Assembly: GCF_026212465.1 (NCBI RefSeq)
Contig: NC_080056.1
Location: 4,819,810-4,883,809, forward strand
DNA: 64,000 nucleotides
Direction: 5' to 3'
Origin: Amaranthus tricolor
Lineage: Eukaryota > Streptophyta > Magnoliopsida > Caryophyllales > Amaranthaceae
In this document: piece after piece, positions 50,392-62,425 of the stretch
How positions within the stretch are numbered: the first letter of the stretch is position 1
Layout: every line of letters begins with the position of its first letter
Made by a program: the position numbers and the translations under genes
The notes under the pieces: generated by a model
Told to the model about the DNA's origin: nothing
The model's database searches: none
What the model saw: only the letters and a program-made list of their open reading frames with translations

Positions 50392-50649
50392 TAAGTCGGA
50401 CAAGTGGGAAATGTTGGAGTGAACCAAAAAAGGTTGGGTAGAGTCGGATCTAAGCGTTGGCTAGGTAAGCGTCCTGTAGTAAGAGGAGTAGTTATGAACC
50501 CTGTAGACCATCCCCATGGGGGTGGTGAGGGGAGGGCCCCAATTGGTAGAAAAAACCCCACAACCCCTTGGGGTTATCCTGCACTTGAAAGAAGTAGAAA
50601 AAGGAATAAATATAGTGATAATTTTATTATTCGTCGACGTAGTAAATAA
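50392..50649 (+). pseudogene. rpl2: plastid rpl2 3' fragment
   Basis: Reads as the C-terminal part of plastid ribosomal protein L2: [36 protein letters not shown], and a C-terminus IIRRRSK before TAA. It has no start, no transit peptide and a few changed residues, such as RKNP and ALERSRKR where one Gly-Arg pair is lost. It is a transferred fragment and not a nuclear gene. Confidence 0.94.
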
Positions 50650-50721
50650 GAAAGAAAATGAAAATAGAATTAGTTTCTTCGTCTTTACATTAAAAAAAAC
50701 AAAATATAGGAGTAATTAACT

Positions 50722-50903
50722 GTGACACGTTCACTAAAAAAAATCCTTTTGTAGCGAATCATTTATTAAGAAAAATTGAGAAGCTTAACGCAAAGGCGGA
50801 AAAAGAAATTATAGTAACTTGGTCACGAGCATCTACCATTATACCCACAATGATTGGCCATACAATTGCTATCCATAATGGAAGAGAACACTTGCCTATT
50901 TTA
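50722..50903 (+). pseudogene. rps19: plastid rps19 5' fragment
   Basis: Starts with the GTG codon used by many plastid rps19 genes and reads [20 protein letters not shown], then [31 protein letters not shown]. It breaks off before the last third of the protein. Confidence 0.93.
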
Positions 50904-50969
50904 GTTGTCCCGTTGATGTTTTAAAGCCAACCTAATTTTTTTATTTTGAATTGATAAAAAGTAATAATA

Positions 50970-51251
50970 ATTACAACTTTAAAGTTTAAGATTTTTGTAA
51001 ATTACAGTTTTATTCTTTATTTTTTTGCGAATTATAGCCATTAAATATCAAAGTTTATATTGTTTAGACCAAATTACAAAATCTCACCACTTTTTAGTGG
51101 TCGAAATTTTAGGTTAAAATGGTTGAAATTTATTAATTTGGCCTAAATGTTGTAGACTATGAAATTTTAGTGGCTGTAATTCGCAAAAAAATGATTATTG
51201 AAACTGTAATTCGCAAAATGCTTAAACTTTAAAACTGTAATTTAAATTATT
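50970..51251. repeat. fold-back MITE of about 280 bp
   Basis: The left half (AACTTTAAAGTTTAAG, then AAATTACAGTTT, TTTTTTTGCGAATTATAGCCA, TTTAGACCAAATTA) pairs with the right half in reverse complement (TAAACTTTAAA, AACTGTAATTCGC, TGGCTGTAATTCGCAAAAAA, TTTGGCCTAAA). A less paired centre is near 51110. No coding capacity. Confidence 0.8.
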
Positions 51252-51289
51252 TAATCGATAATCATAACACTAATACAACCATTTATTTT

Positions 51290-51443
51290 TAACAAATTCT
51301 TAAATAAGACTGTGTTACTGTCTTATGGTGATTACTTAGTGTGTAAATTTAGTGTGTTAAAGTGATTACTTACAATTTTCAATTAGAGAAATGAGTTAAT
51401 TATATGAGTTTGTTTAATAGTGAGACGATCTCATACAAGACAC
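51290..51443. repeat. short MITE with GTGAGACGATCTC core, copy 1
   Basis: Shares ACAAATTCTTAAAT, TTTAGTGTGTTAAA, AATTAGAGAAAT and a CATACAAGAC-like end with the copy at about 59366-59527. The ends are reverse-complement-like around GAGAC and GTCTC. Confidence 0.6.
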
Positions 51444-52413
51444 GTCGATTTTAATGGAAAATATAATTAAAAAAACTTATAAATAAATAAACAACAAAGT
51501 TTTAGAATGGAATTATATAAAGCTGAGAGGTATAATTTTAGATTTCCAAAAATATTTTAATCCCCAATTGAGAAATTGTATAATAATTATATAGGTTTCT
51601 TGCCCACAGAAAAAACCACCCAGGAAAAAAAAATATTCCTAACAATTTGGAGTGTTATTTAATGGACTAAATAAAAGTATGTGTATTAAGAGTATGATTG
51701 TGATCCAATCAAGACTTTGATATTTATTTTTTAACTGGATGCTGAGTCAAGGAATCAAGAAGATTCATATTTAGTGCGCTAAGAGTCACCGAGATTGCAC
51801 TTTTAAAAATATGGATGATGAAAATTGAAAACATAAGATTTTTGAAGTAGTGATGTATAATGGATCTCATATTATGTGCAAGAGAGGTTCGGTCTTTCAG
51901 GATGTGCTAAATCGATCACGTAAGACTTTTTTTTTCGTATATGAAAAAGTTAATAAAAAAAATAAAATATGTTAAATATATTAATAAAATTAAATAAATT
52001 TACTATAAATAAAAGGTAAAATTTTGCACAGGACCCTCAAATTTTTCAAGACGACTTCGATGTGTAACACACTAAACACACTAATTCCATAGAAATTATA
52101 GTATAAGGGGTCTTACCAAATTAAACTTTTACCGTCTAAATTACTATGTTTAACATGCCATTATATTGAGATGCCGAAGGTTTTGCTCCTCTGATTTAAA
52201 ACACAAAATTTTTTTATCGATTTTTATTACAAATTATAATATATGATATACAAGCTGATTAAGTATTATAGTATTAGTATAAATTTAGTGTTAAGAAAGT
52301 GGAAAAAGAAACTTGAAATCTGATTATGAGATTTATATTTTAAGTGAGCTATAAATTTTATATTTTGTAATGATTTCACTAACATTTTGTTTTTCTAAAA
52401 TCTTATACAATGT

Positions 52414-52599
52414 TTATTTGCATTTACTTATTCTCCGAATTTTCAAGCTTAAATCCGGAGGAAATCCAAAGTAAGTTAAACCGTGATGCAAGGAGCCACT
52501 CAAATATTTAATTACTTTTCGTGTTCCAATGTTTTGGATATGAATTGCTTGTAAAATTACTCTTTTGCAACCAAAATTGCTTTTAACAGACCTTGTCAT
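52414..52599 (-). pseudogene. possible Copia pol (RT/RNase H junction) fragment
   Basis: The 61-residue minus-strand frame contains GTRKVIKYLSGSLHHGLTYF, which resembles the HW..KRV.RYLKGT..HGL stretch between RT and RNase H of Copia elements. There are no further domains, LTRs or TSD, so this is tentative. Confidence 0.35.
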
Positions 52600-55237
52600 A
52601 ACACATCAAAAATCTAACAATATGTGAATATTTCAATTGAGAAATTGGATCACAATAACGTAGTAATTTCATATTAGTGAAATGGGAAGCTTATCAAACT
52701 CATTGATTCATGGCTTTTTTGACAATTTTTGGTCCTAGGCGAAAAATAAAAAAGGGCCTATATATAAGTAAAATTTTGATTATTTTTTCTCCAACTAAAT
52801 AGTTCAATAATTATGCGCTTAACTGAGAAATTTAATACTGCAAGTTCGATGCATGCTAGAAACTATTTATACAATTATTAATTATAAGGATTAACTCGAT
52901 TTGGGCCCCTTTATAAGTTGGGCCTTAGATGGACTGGTTGCATTTCAAAACTACCCTCAGAATGGCCCTGCATTGATCCATTGGTGAATCTTGACAATAA
53001 GGGAAAAAAAAAATTATCTATTAGCAACCCTTGCCATAGACTGGTTTTACAAGTATTTTATAGTTTCATGATTTGTAGGAAAATTTGTAAATTATACTCT
53101 CAACTATCTCATTGACTCAAAATAATTATTTAGCTATGTATATCATCAAGTATTAGGATACTTAGCCTTGAACACTATGCACATTATTTTCAACTTGTTG
53201 TTTTAGGGCTATTTTGAGTCAGTAAGCAATAATTGTGTGTATAGAAAGTTAAGTATTCCAATACTTGGGGATATACAAAGTTGAATAATAGTTGAATGTA
53301 TTTTAAATCGATGATTAATAATTGAGATTATTATTTACAAAAATTTTTAATTTGTATTAGTTAAACTATTTAATTAATATATAAGATACATCTCAAATTT
53401 AGACCGCCTAATATCATTAATATTCATTTTCAAGTTTTTTTAATATTCCTTTTCTGTGTTTGAAAAAAGATTAACGGTTAGGAATCATAAAGATTCCATA
53501 TGAATTTATTTAATATTTAAAAGAATAAATTGTGGAAATTAAATAGAAATTTCCTCTAAATTATAATGATTTTCCGTAATGAAATGTTAGGCAAAACTAT
53601 GGGCGTCATACATTACCGTCGGCGCGTAGTTATGAATATTTAGTCGTCTTCACCACACACAACTCACAAGCAGACAATCAAAATTGATGGCCATTAAAAT
53701 TTATAAAAATAAATTACATAAAAATAAAACCCAAAAAATTAGTGGTGAGATCTGTGTAGAATCTGTCATTACTGATCTGACGTGTCGCAACAAGACAACA
53801 TCAGGTGGACCTATAGATAACCAACACATTAAAGAATTCTCTAGATTCTAAATATCTTTGTTTTTAAGTACCAGCTAATTGTGACATATTATATGAAAAA
53901 AGTTATTATTAATTACAAATATAATAAAACTAAAAAAATATACGCCAATACTCTTTTATTTAGGTATCAAGTACGTTAAAGAATATTTACAAATAAGAGC
54001 AGGAGTTTATTTTTTTTTTAAATAAGTAGTGATAATCAAACTTCTATCATAAGAGTAAAAGGTAAAATTGTCAACCATTAGATTAACTTATGATTCTTCA
54101 GTAATCGCCTTATTTCGTAAATCGTAAGTCAACTTGTTAAGGAAAAATTTGATCTAAACTTGTCGGTTTCTGGGTTTTTTGTCTATATTTTTCTCAAATT
54201 AATATTTACTATGATTAATTTTATTAAAATTTTCATTAATAATTTGCTTATACAACTTATAAGCTGATGATTATATTATAAGTTGATCGAACAAGCTAAC
54301 TGCAAAACTAACTTTTAATTTACTAAAAATATTTTTATTATCATTACTAGTTAATTTAATATAAATAACTTTTAAATCAGCTAAAATATTATTTTTTAAT
54401 CAAAATAATCAAATTACAACAAACAAAATTAGGCGTATTATTATCACCTAATCAAAGAAATCAAATGGGAACCCAAGTCTTTCTATATTATTATTAAATT
54501 TTTCTTTGTATCTTGATTCCATGCCTTATTTATTTTCATTTTCAAAAATTCTTATCCAAGTAAAACAACCAGGGGCCCCACATACGCACTAATGGACACA
54601 TATTTTCATAGTTCCTGTTATGGGTCCCACTACACGTGATGCAAGGATATTTTTTCTCAACTGAAACAAAAATATAATTATAATTAGTAACAATAAAGAC
54701 ATCTCAATGACTCTTTAGGTGTATGCTCAAACAATTAACACTCCATTTGTTTAAGATAAAATATATTTATACCAAATCTTGTTAGTTTAGTCTCAATATA
54801 AATTTTTATATTATACTTTATTTGATTTTTAATGGTTGCTATATTTTTGTTTTTTACGCTATTTAATGTACGATTTTAATTTTTGATATTTTTAATTTTA
54901 TATGATCAAAAAATTCTAAAAAGTTAATATTATTACGCATTAAGACGAATCAAACATAATCCAACTTAACTATGTTCTACATTTAAACATGGAGAAATAT
55001 ATAACAAATAAGATAAGTTGATGAACAATAGTTGCTACAAGAACTATAACAACTAATAAAATCTAGAGGAAGTATATTTTGTATATTTTTTTATGATGCG
55101 CATCTAGCGATAACGAGGCTCAAAATTTACTTTGCAAATTGTACTAAAAGTAATCAAGAAGAAAAAAAAAATAAATTTAATTGATTAATTAAACTTTAGT
55201 CACCCTTGAAATGACGATCGTACCCTTACATCTACAC
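52600..55237. other. AT-rich intergenic and upstream region of the AILP1-like gene
   Basis: No gene is seen. Possible regulatory marks are ACACGTG (ABRE-like) near 54632. The rest is AT-rich and without coding signal. Confidence 0.5.
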
Positions 55238-55247
55238 TCTATAAAAA
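55238..55247 (+). promoter_or_regulatory. TATA box of the AILP1-like gene
   Basis: TCTATAAAAAGC at about 55238-55249, some 115 bases before the ATG, in a locally less AT-rich stretch. This predicts a transcription start near 55275 and an 85-base leader. Confidence 0.6.
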
Positions 55248-55359
55248 GCTCCAAAAAATGATCATATAATCATATTCTTGTTTATCATTCTGTAATCTAT
55301 ACCATCTTTCTGAATTTAGTTACAAACTTGGATTAAATACAGGAATAAAAAAAGAGAGG

Positions 55360-57492
55360 ATGTTGGGTGTATTTAGTAGCTCAGTGGTGTCACCGCCGGA
55401 GGAGTTGGTGGCTGCTGGAAGTCGCACGCCATCGCCAAAGACGAAGGCCACCGAACTTGTCAGCCGCTTCCTTGCTGGAAATCCCTCCGCGGTGTCGGCT
55501 CAGGTGGGTGATGATGCCCACTTGGCCTTCACACATCAAGGGGAGTCAGCTCTCAAGCCTAGGTAACTTTTTGTTTCTAACCTTTTTTTTTTTAAATACT
55601 TGCAACGTAAAAAATACTTATTTAATTTTTAATATATATTAAAAATTTATAAAATTTTAATATTAATAATTTTAGTATTAAAGTGAATTAAATAAAATTT
55701 CACATAATTATATTTAGTTTATAATTAAAAATTAAATATAATTAAAAATTGATAAATAAATAGTCAATATTTCTAATGTATTTAAAAGGTTACTAATTTG
55801 TACCTTTAATTTGAGTCATGTACCAAATTTAAAGGGATAATACTCTGATTTGTGAATGATTTAAAAGTTAATCTGTAATTGTTCATATGATTGGATTGAT
55901 CAACTAATTATTTTGGTTGATTGATGTCATGTCTGTCAGTATATCACGATGATTGCACTTGATTGACGTGAATATTTTTTGTTTGCTCAAGTAAGTGGAA
56001 GAATAAGTATAGGCGTGGACTAGCAAGGACAAAGCGGACTTTCGCTTAAGACCTAAATTTTTGAAGGCCTAAAATTATAGTTTCTTTTATTCACTTTAAA
56101 TGTCTCATTGGTTTTCAACACTATTAATCAATCACTTTTATTGTATGTTTTGTTTTTAATTTATAAGTTAAAATATATTCAAATGAGATCTTATTTAATT
56201 TGTTTTATTGTAAACTTTATTAATAACTTTTTATAATTTTTACTCAAGCACGATTGGAGATATTTAAGATTAAAATGTGCATTGATAAATGTGTCAAAAT
56301 CAAATGGGACATTCAAAGTGAATAGGATAGTTTATATAATTTATATTTTTTGGTATGTAATATTAGCAATTTTTTTATAAAATAGTTAAAAATATCAATA
56401 ATACAAAACAAAAGAAGTATATATAATGTATTACTCCTAAAGTTTCTAAGGGCCTTTTCGTCTTTTGCATTATGAAACGGCCCTGCGTAAGATAAAAAAT
56501 AAGTGGTTAAAATAAAGGGAAAATATAAATTTGCGTATGATATTAAAAGAATAAGACTAGAATTATTATAAAAAAAAAAAGAAAAAGATGCAAAATCAAT
56601 GAGACATATTAAAACGAAAGTGATGCAAGAGGGACGGAGAGAGTAATACACCTTTGCTTTTAAACATTTTGCAACGTTTGTTTTTAGGCATTGTTCAACA
56701 ATGGATTTTAATATTTTAATTTATAACTTAAAATATAATTAAGTGAAATTTTATTTGATTTATGTGAAGAGTTTTTATAATTTTTTTTATTATGAATAAA
56801 TAAAAACATTAACAATTGAACAGTTTATTATAATAGTAAATTCATCAATTTGTATAAACGAGTTTAATTGAGTTAGAGTAACAGTTTGTGTAAGTTAAAG
56901 ATCATTTTCCCAGCCAAGCCCACCAGTTTTGGAAAATATTTGATGATGACAAGAAGATCAAAGGATAAATGTCCACAAATTGAAATGGCCTTTGAGGCTT
57001 TGACTACCACAAATGTTATACACCAAATATATGCAGAGACCTAAGAATCACAAGTGCTGATTAGCCTATCCTTTTTACTCTTGTCATCACAGTTTTATTT
57101 ATGCTATCCACAGAAATTATTTTTTTTTTCTGTGTGTAGAAATTTTCAAGTCTACATTTGAATTAAATCAAATGTAAAAAGAAATACCAAATTCTAATTT
57201 ACATTATTTTTACTTTTATTTAAATACTTGGTTTTAGGCTTTATAAAATTTTATAGGTATATGTGTATTTTATTCCCTCTTTTATTAGACATTTAGTCAT
57301 ATTATTGAGTGTAAAGTTTGGTAAGAAATTAAACCTAATTTTAAATAATGTTGATAAATATAAATCAAAAGCTAATATAACTTTAATATTCAATCATATA
57401 GAAGTCTGATATTTTTTTATGTTTTAACTTGTAGTTTATAAATAAAATACAAATTAAAAATGATTAATAAATAGAGTTAAAAATTAAAATGA

Positions 57493-57542
<50 letters not shown>

Positions 57543-60500
57543 TAATAATGAGGGAATATAAATTATTGATACCAAATATAATTAATGAATATAAATGTTA
57601 GGTATGAAGTATTATATTGATATGTATTTCTTTATGTCTTTTCATTTGATCTACTAATTTACCTAATTATGGCTAGACTTTTGTCTTTAATTCTTTTATC
57701 CTTGTGGATTATGAATTGATTGAGATCGTACGTAATTGTCTCTAAATTATTGGTTTTTTTTCTCTAAATCTCTTTGTGGTGTCAAAAATCCTAATCAGCT
57801 TCAATAATTTGACGTAATTTGTTCTTTTAATTTATATGTCGTTCACATATTACGGCACACAAATACGATAAGATTTTATCTTAAAAGACTTTGATATAAT
57901 AAGAGAAGTAGCTCATAAACTTATATTTTAGTAGATCTCTGTTTAATCTTCGACGTACGTAAAATCGCAATAATAGTTATTTTTCACACACTTTTTAATT
58001 TTTTGGCATGCAATTTTCACCATCAATACTAATTAAGAGTGAAATTTATAGAAAAGTGATAATAATCTAAAATAACATCTAGATAAATCTAATAAGATAT
58101 TATTTCACCATGTTTTTTCTTATATACATCATTAATGACCATTTAAAGTCAAATTTTTCTGTGAATAGTATAAAAAGTCAATATTTTATGGTCAGCTGAC
58201 AACCATTTTATTCAAAGAAAATCAACTATCACAATATATTTAAGTTATTCATTTCCAAAAACTAGATTAAGTTATAACCATAAATGAGGACATTGGGTTT
58301 GATTTTGAGTGCCTTGGTTCCCTCGGCCCTTTGACCCCTTTTCTCGGCCTATTCTATACTCATGATCCAATGAATTTAAACAAAATCAATCTCAAGTCTA
58401 GATAACTCTCCTTTGAACGTGCTAGTAACTCTTAGATGAAATGCTTCGTTTGTTGTTTTGATTAGTAATTTAATATGTACCGTCAGAGTATATAATATAT
58501 CCTGGAAGCTTTAACCATCACGATATGTTATATACTCTATCAATATTACCAGCAATTTGTTTGATTTGGACTATGAGTACTAATAACTTATGGTAAACCT
58601 TGGATGCAAAAAATGGCAGGTCATTTGCAGTGAAAGATGATATATTTTGCATGTTTGAAGGAGCACTTCATAACCTAGGCAGTCTAAACCAACATTATGG
58701 ATTGGCAAAGACTGCCGATGAATCTGTACTAATAATTGAAGCTTACAAGGCCCTTCGTGATCGAGCACCTCACCCTACGAACCATGTTATCTGCCACCTT
58801 GACGGAGATTTCTCTTTTATTGTCTTCGACAAGTCTACTTCCGCCTTGTTTGTAGCATCGGTATGTATCCTATAAATTATAATATAATTAACCTACTAAT
58901 ACGTATTTCTATTATATTCGTCATTAATTTTTGTAATTATTCTTAGAGTATATAAGATATTCTAGAGCTTCAATCATCAGCTTAAGTTTTTAATTGAGTT
59001 GGTTCCTTAATATGGTATCAGAGCGATGGTTAAGGGTCTATAATATATTATATATTATAACAATTATATTGGTGTATTTTGATCGATTGTAACAAAATAA
59101 TTGGATTAATTTTATGGGCAGGATCAATATGGGAAGGTACCTCTATATTGGGGAATCACTAGTGATGGTTATGTCGCATTTGCAAATGACGCAGATTTGC
59201 TTAAAGGTTCTTGTGGCAAGTCCCTTGCTTCTTTCCCTCAAGGTAGGTTGTTAGCATCTCTATGACTAATTGTGATAGTGATTTTTGTCTAATATACTCC
59301 TAACTAGTGATGGAAACTCTAGGATACTAATTCATTAATTTACTATAATTCGTCTCAATTAATAATCACAAATTCTTAAATGAGATCATCTCTATCTGGC
59401 TGATTTATATATATTTAGTGTGTTAAAATATTCACTTAAAATTTTAAAATGATTAATTAGAGAAATAAACTAACTATATGGGTCCGTCTCATAGTGCAAC
59501 GATCTTATATAATACGATAATAGATTAGTGATATGTTTTGTCTTTCAATAATTCCCTTGATCTATGCGTTGCAAAGGAAAACTTTTATTAGAGTATATAA
59601 TATATTTTAGGGCTTTAACTAAAACTTTAAATTGATTTTAATGTTGAGGCTAAGCTTGAAATAAAAAGAGTCTATGTTGTATCTAGATAAATTTGTATCC
59701 CGGCCAAAGGTTTCTTTTGTGAGGGGATTAGATTGATAAGTATATATATAACTTATTTAGTAGGCGTTTTAATCATCCGGTTAAGCTTTTAATTTTGTTG
59801 AACCGTGAAACATGTTTTATATTCTAACAAGAACTAATTTAAAATTGAATTAGTTGAAGTAATTTGACACTTCATTGTCTTTAATTTATTTGATTTTTTG
59901 TTTATTATTTTTGAAACAACAATATTTTCTTTAATTACGTGTAGGGTGTTTTTTCTCTACTGCCATTGGAGAACTAAGGAGCTATGAGAATCCTAAGAAC
60001 AAGATTACTGCCATCCCTGGCACTGATGAGGAAATCTGGGGTGCTACTTTTAAGGTACTTTTATAATCTACTTGATTCAACTTCCTATTCGTTTTGCCTC
60101 ATGTTCTTATTCGTAAATAAATTTTAAAACTTTTTTACTTTCCTCTATAAATTTCAACTCTCTTTTTAATATTATCTTTAGTTCATACCTAGGAAACCCA
60201 TAGTGGGAGTAGTTGGTTTAAAAAAGGTTACACTGTTTAGTACTCACTCTGTTCCTTAAAGAAGTTCTCACTTTCTATTTTAGGATGCTTTATTTGTTAT
60301 TTTTATAAAGAATTTTTCCATTTATATCACAAATTTTGGACAAAAATAACCTTATTTGTTCTCATTTTAATATTTTAATAATTTTTATGGAACTCATATA
60401 TTTTTTACTAACTTCATTTTAACATTTTTATATTTCTTATGGTCTCCACATGTTTTCTATTAACTTTATAAAAATCCCTATATTTTTTCCACTAACTTTC

Positions 60501-61037
60501 TTTTAATATTTTTTAAATATTTATGGTCCCCACTTTTCTTCCATTAAATTTATTATTCAATAAAATCTCCACTATTTAAAAGATTTTATTTTTCTTAATT
60601 ATCGTAAACATTCCTTATGGGATTTTATTAAGGAACAGAGAGGGTAAATAACTTTTAGATTGAATTTTTTGTTAACTTTTAGTTTATGACTTTTCAATTG
60701 GTCAAAAAGCCAAAATATTATTTGGAAAATAGCTTTTCAGCCAACTAAAAGCTGGCTTCTAAGCCAAAATATTTATCTTTTCATTGGTTTTTGGCATGCT
60801 GGTCAACTTTTTTTCTAATACTAAACAACGACCAATACATAATTTCAGCATGTCAAATAATCCAGAAAAAAAACAAGCAATCGTTTGCCAAACATCCCAT
60901 CCATCAATTAATTAGAAAGTGGATTAATAATGATTAAAGAGTGACTTAAATTTAAAGAGCAAATTTAAATGTTGGTTTATGTTTTTACAATGTAATTTCA
61001 GGTAGAAGGGTCAGCAGTTTTGGCAGCCACAAAATAG
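55360..61037 (+). CDS. aluminium-induced protein with YGL and LRDR motifs (AILP1/TSJT1-like)
   Basis: A plant DUF3700 protein related to the glutamine-amidotransferase (class II) fold. It is induced by stress, auxin or aluminium in several plants, and its reaction is unknown. Five exons join in phase: 55360-55562, 58620-58860, 59122-59242, 59945-60054 and 61002-61037, giving 236 aa, the usual length. The start MLGVFSSSVVSPPEELVAAG is conserved. YGL is at residues 94-96 and LRDR at 113-116 (IIEAYKALRDRAPHPTNHV). DGDFSFIVFDKSTSALFVAS, KVPLYWGITSDGYVAFAND, GSCGKSLASFPQGCFFSTA and IPGTDEEIWGATFKVEG complete the domain. Intron 1 is unusually long (3.06 kb) and several introns hold MITEs. No defect is seen. 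The closest Arabidopsis protein by memory is AILP1. Confidence 0.95.
56083..56328. repeat. MITE in AILP1 intron 1
   Basis: CTTTTATTCACTTTAAATGT at the left pairs with the reverse complement of the right end (CAAATGGGACATTCAAAGTG, then AATAG). This gives terminal inverted repeats of about 30 bases with a 190-bp AT-rich middle. A further Stowaway-like end (GAGGGACGGAGAGAGTA) lies alone at 56629-56644. Confidence 0.65.
57494..57552. repeat. (AAT)n microsatellite in AILP1 intron 1
   Basis: About 17 AAT units with one interruption (AATGAT) near the end. Confidence 0.95.
58485..59640 (+). repeat. three degenerate copies of a TRIM/LTR-like repeat in AILP1 introns
   Basis: Stretches near 58485, 58945 and 59590 all begin with a variant of AGAGTATATAATATATTCT, followed by a GGAGCTTTAACCATCA-like block. 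In the second copy this leads through AATTGAGTTGGTTCC to TGGTATCAGAGCGATGG, a Met-tRNA PBS motif, near 59013. The pattern looks like LTR ends plus PBS of a small non-coding retroelement. Confidence 0.45.
59366..59527. repeat. short MITE with GAGAC-type core, copy 2 (AILP1 intron 3)
   Basis: Shares several blocks with 51290-51443, in the same order: CACAAATTCTTAAATGAGA, TTTAGTGTGTTAAA, AATTAGAGAAAT, and GTCTCATAGTGCAACGATCT. Confidence 0.6.
60241..60646. repeat. Stowaway MITE in AILP1 intron 4
   Basis: TACTCACTCTGTTCCTTAAA at the left is the complement of the right end TTAAGGAACAGAGAGGGTA. TA sits at both ends as expected for Tc1/mariner-type targets. The interior is AT-rich and non-coding. 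Confidence 0.85.
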
Positions 61038-61920
61038 ATTGCCTAAAAGTCACATCAATCCATCTATTTATGTAACCAATCAATGATGTTTGCTTCAATA
61101 TATGTTAATGTGTGGTTCTTAGAAGTACTTATTTTATTATGGTCATCCAAACATTCATACAAGTGGGACTTGGGAGTAATTACCTTTCATGGGGATGCCA
61201 TAGACTATGATTTTCGTACATAAATTTTTAGTGGTTCATTTTTAGGCGTCTTGTGAACAACTCTTTTGTATATTGTAACTTTGTTTTGTGTTCTTTTTAT
61301 TTAACTTTTTTTATGGGTTGATTTAGGAAAATAGATTGTTGTATTTGTTATGCTCTTTTGACTTTGCATTTTTATTGTTTAAATATATGAGATTCTGTTG
61401 AGTTGTACGATGTAAATTAAAGAAACAAAGGGTGTATTATTATTTTATGGTCTCTTATGTACAGATCTACCAATAATCTTGATACTTAAATAAAGTTTCT
61501 TTTTTTTCCTTTTGTTTTGCTTAGCATTCTTCGCTTTTCATTTGTTGGAAAACAGCCTATATGATTCACATGCCATCTCATATAGAAAATTTGGAGATTT
61601 TAAATCCTAATGCAATTGCACTAGTGAATAGTGATCTACTTCATCTGTCATTGTAGAATTGTATCGAAGCAAAAATGAGTGAATATTGGGGGGAGTAGGT
61701 GGGAGATGTAATATTTGTAGATATAGAGGGTTTATATGAGAAGATGCAATTAAAGGGTGATAGGATTTAATTTCAAATAAGAAATAATGCAAATGAGATG
61801 GACAACTAAAGTACCAAATATAGATATTGATGCAAATTGGGAGGGAGGGAGAGAGAGTAAAATCATCATCGATCTCAGGGGCGAAAAAAATACACAATTA
61901 TATTTTAGGCTACTATTTAT
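61038..61920 (+). other. AILP1 3' UTR and downstream DNA
   Basis: Follows the TAG at 61035-61037. AAATAAAG at about 61488 is one possible polyadenylation signal. No gene is seen after it; a minus-strand open frame at 61607-61897 lacks any recognisable feature. Confidence 0.45.
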
Positions 61921-61921
61921 T

Positions 61922-62425
61922 TTATGAAAATGTGAAATAAATAAGTAAAATTAACAAAAAAAATTAAAAAAAGAGCTTCGGGTAAATTTAATTACAAAAT
62001 AAGTATTTTTATGTTCGAGCCTAAGATTAGGTTAGTTCGCAGTTACTAACAGCGAACAAAAAAATTGGTCAAAAAAACTCAAAATTGTTTGTTTACAGTT
62101 AATAACTACGAACAAAAGGGAGAAAATGTCATATTAGAAGGGACAAAAAAACTTAAAAACATGTTTAACTGCGAACAAAACATAATTTCCATTTTTGTGT
62201 CTTCTAACAGTATGACATTGTCTCCTTTTGTTCGCAGTTAACAACTGCAAACAACCAATTTTGACTTTTTTTTAACCAATTTTTTTGTTAGTTGTTAGTA
62301 ACTGCGAACTAACCTGATCTTAGGCTTGGACATGAAAATGCTTATTTTTGGACTTAAGTTTACCCGAAACTCATTCTTTTATTTTTTTTTGTTAAAATTG
62401 TTTATTTGTTTTACATTTTCTTATT
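61922..62425. repeat. palindromic MITE of about 500 bp
   Basis: The whole stretch folds on itself around about 62165. Outer arms pair GAAAATGTGAAATAAATAA with its partner near 62410, then CTTCGGGTAAATTT with AAGTTTACCCGAAA, ATAAGTATTTTTATGTTCGAG with its complement, and GTTCGCAGTTACTAACA with its complement. The motif TTCGCAGTTA or its complement appears at least five times. Confidence 0.9.

Larger units (their letters stand above)
50392..50903 (+). other. nuclear insertion of plastid DNA (rpl2 3' end to rps19 5' part)
   Basis: The sequence turns abruptly into plastid inverted-repeat/large-single-copy junction DNA: the last 80 or so codons of rpl2, the short spacer, and the first 60 codons of rps19 in the native order and strand. 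Similarity begins near GGACAAGTGGGAAATGTTGG and ends in the rps19 codons for HLPI, after which the sequence is unrelated. The insertion is about 320 bp after the SPCS3 stop. Confidence 0.93.

Noticed and set aside
50404..50649. Possible nuclear gene for ribosomal protein L2
   Set aside because: The sequence is plastid-type, lacks a start and transit peptide, and continues into plastid rps19, so it is transferred plastid DNA.
52918..53115. 65-aa plus-strand open frame
   Set aside because: No homology cue, and surrounded by AT-rich non-coding DNA.
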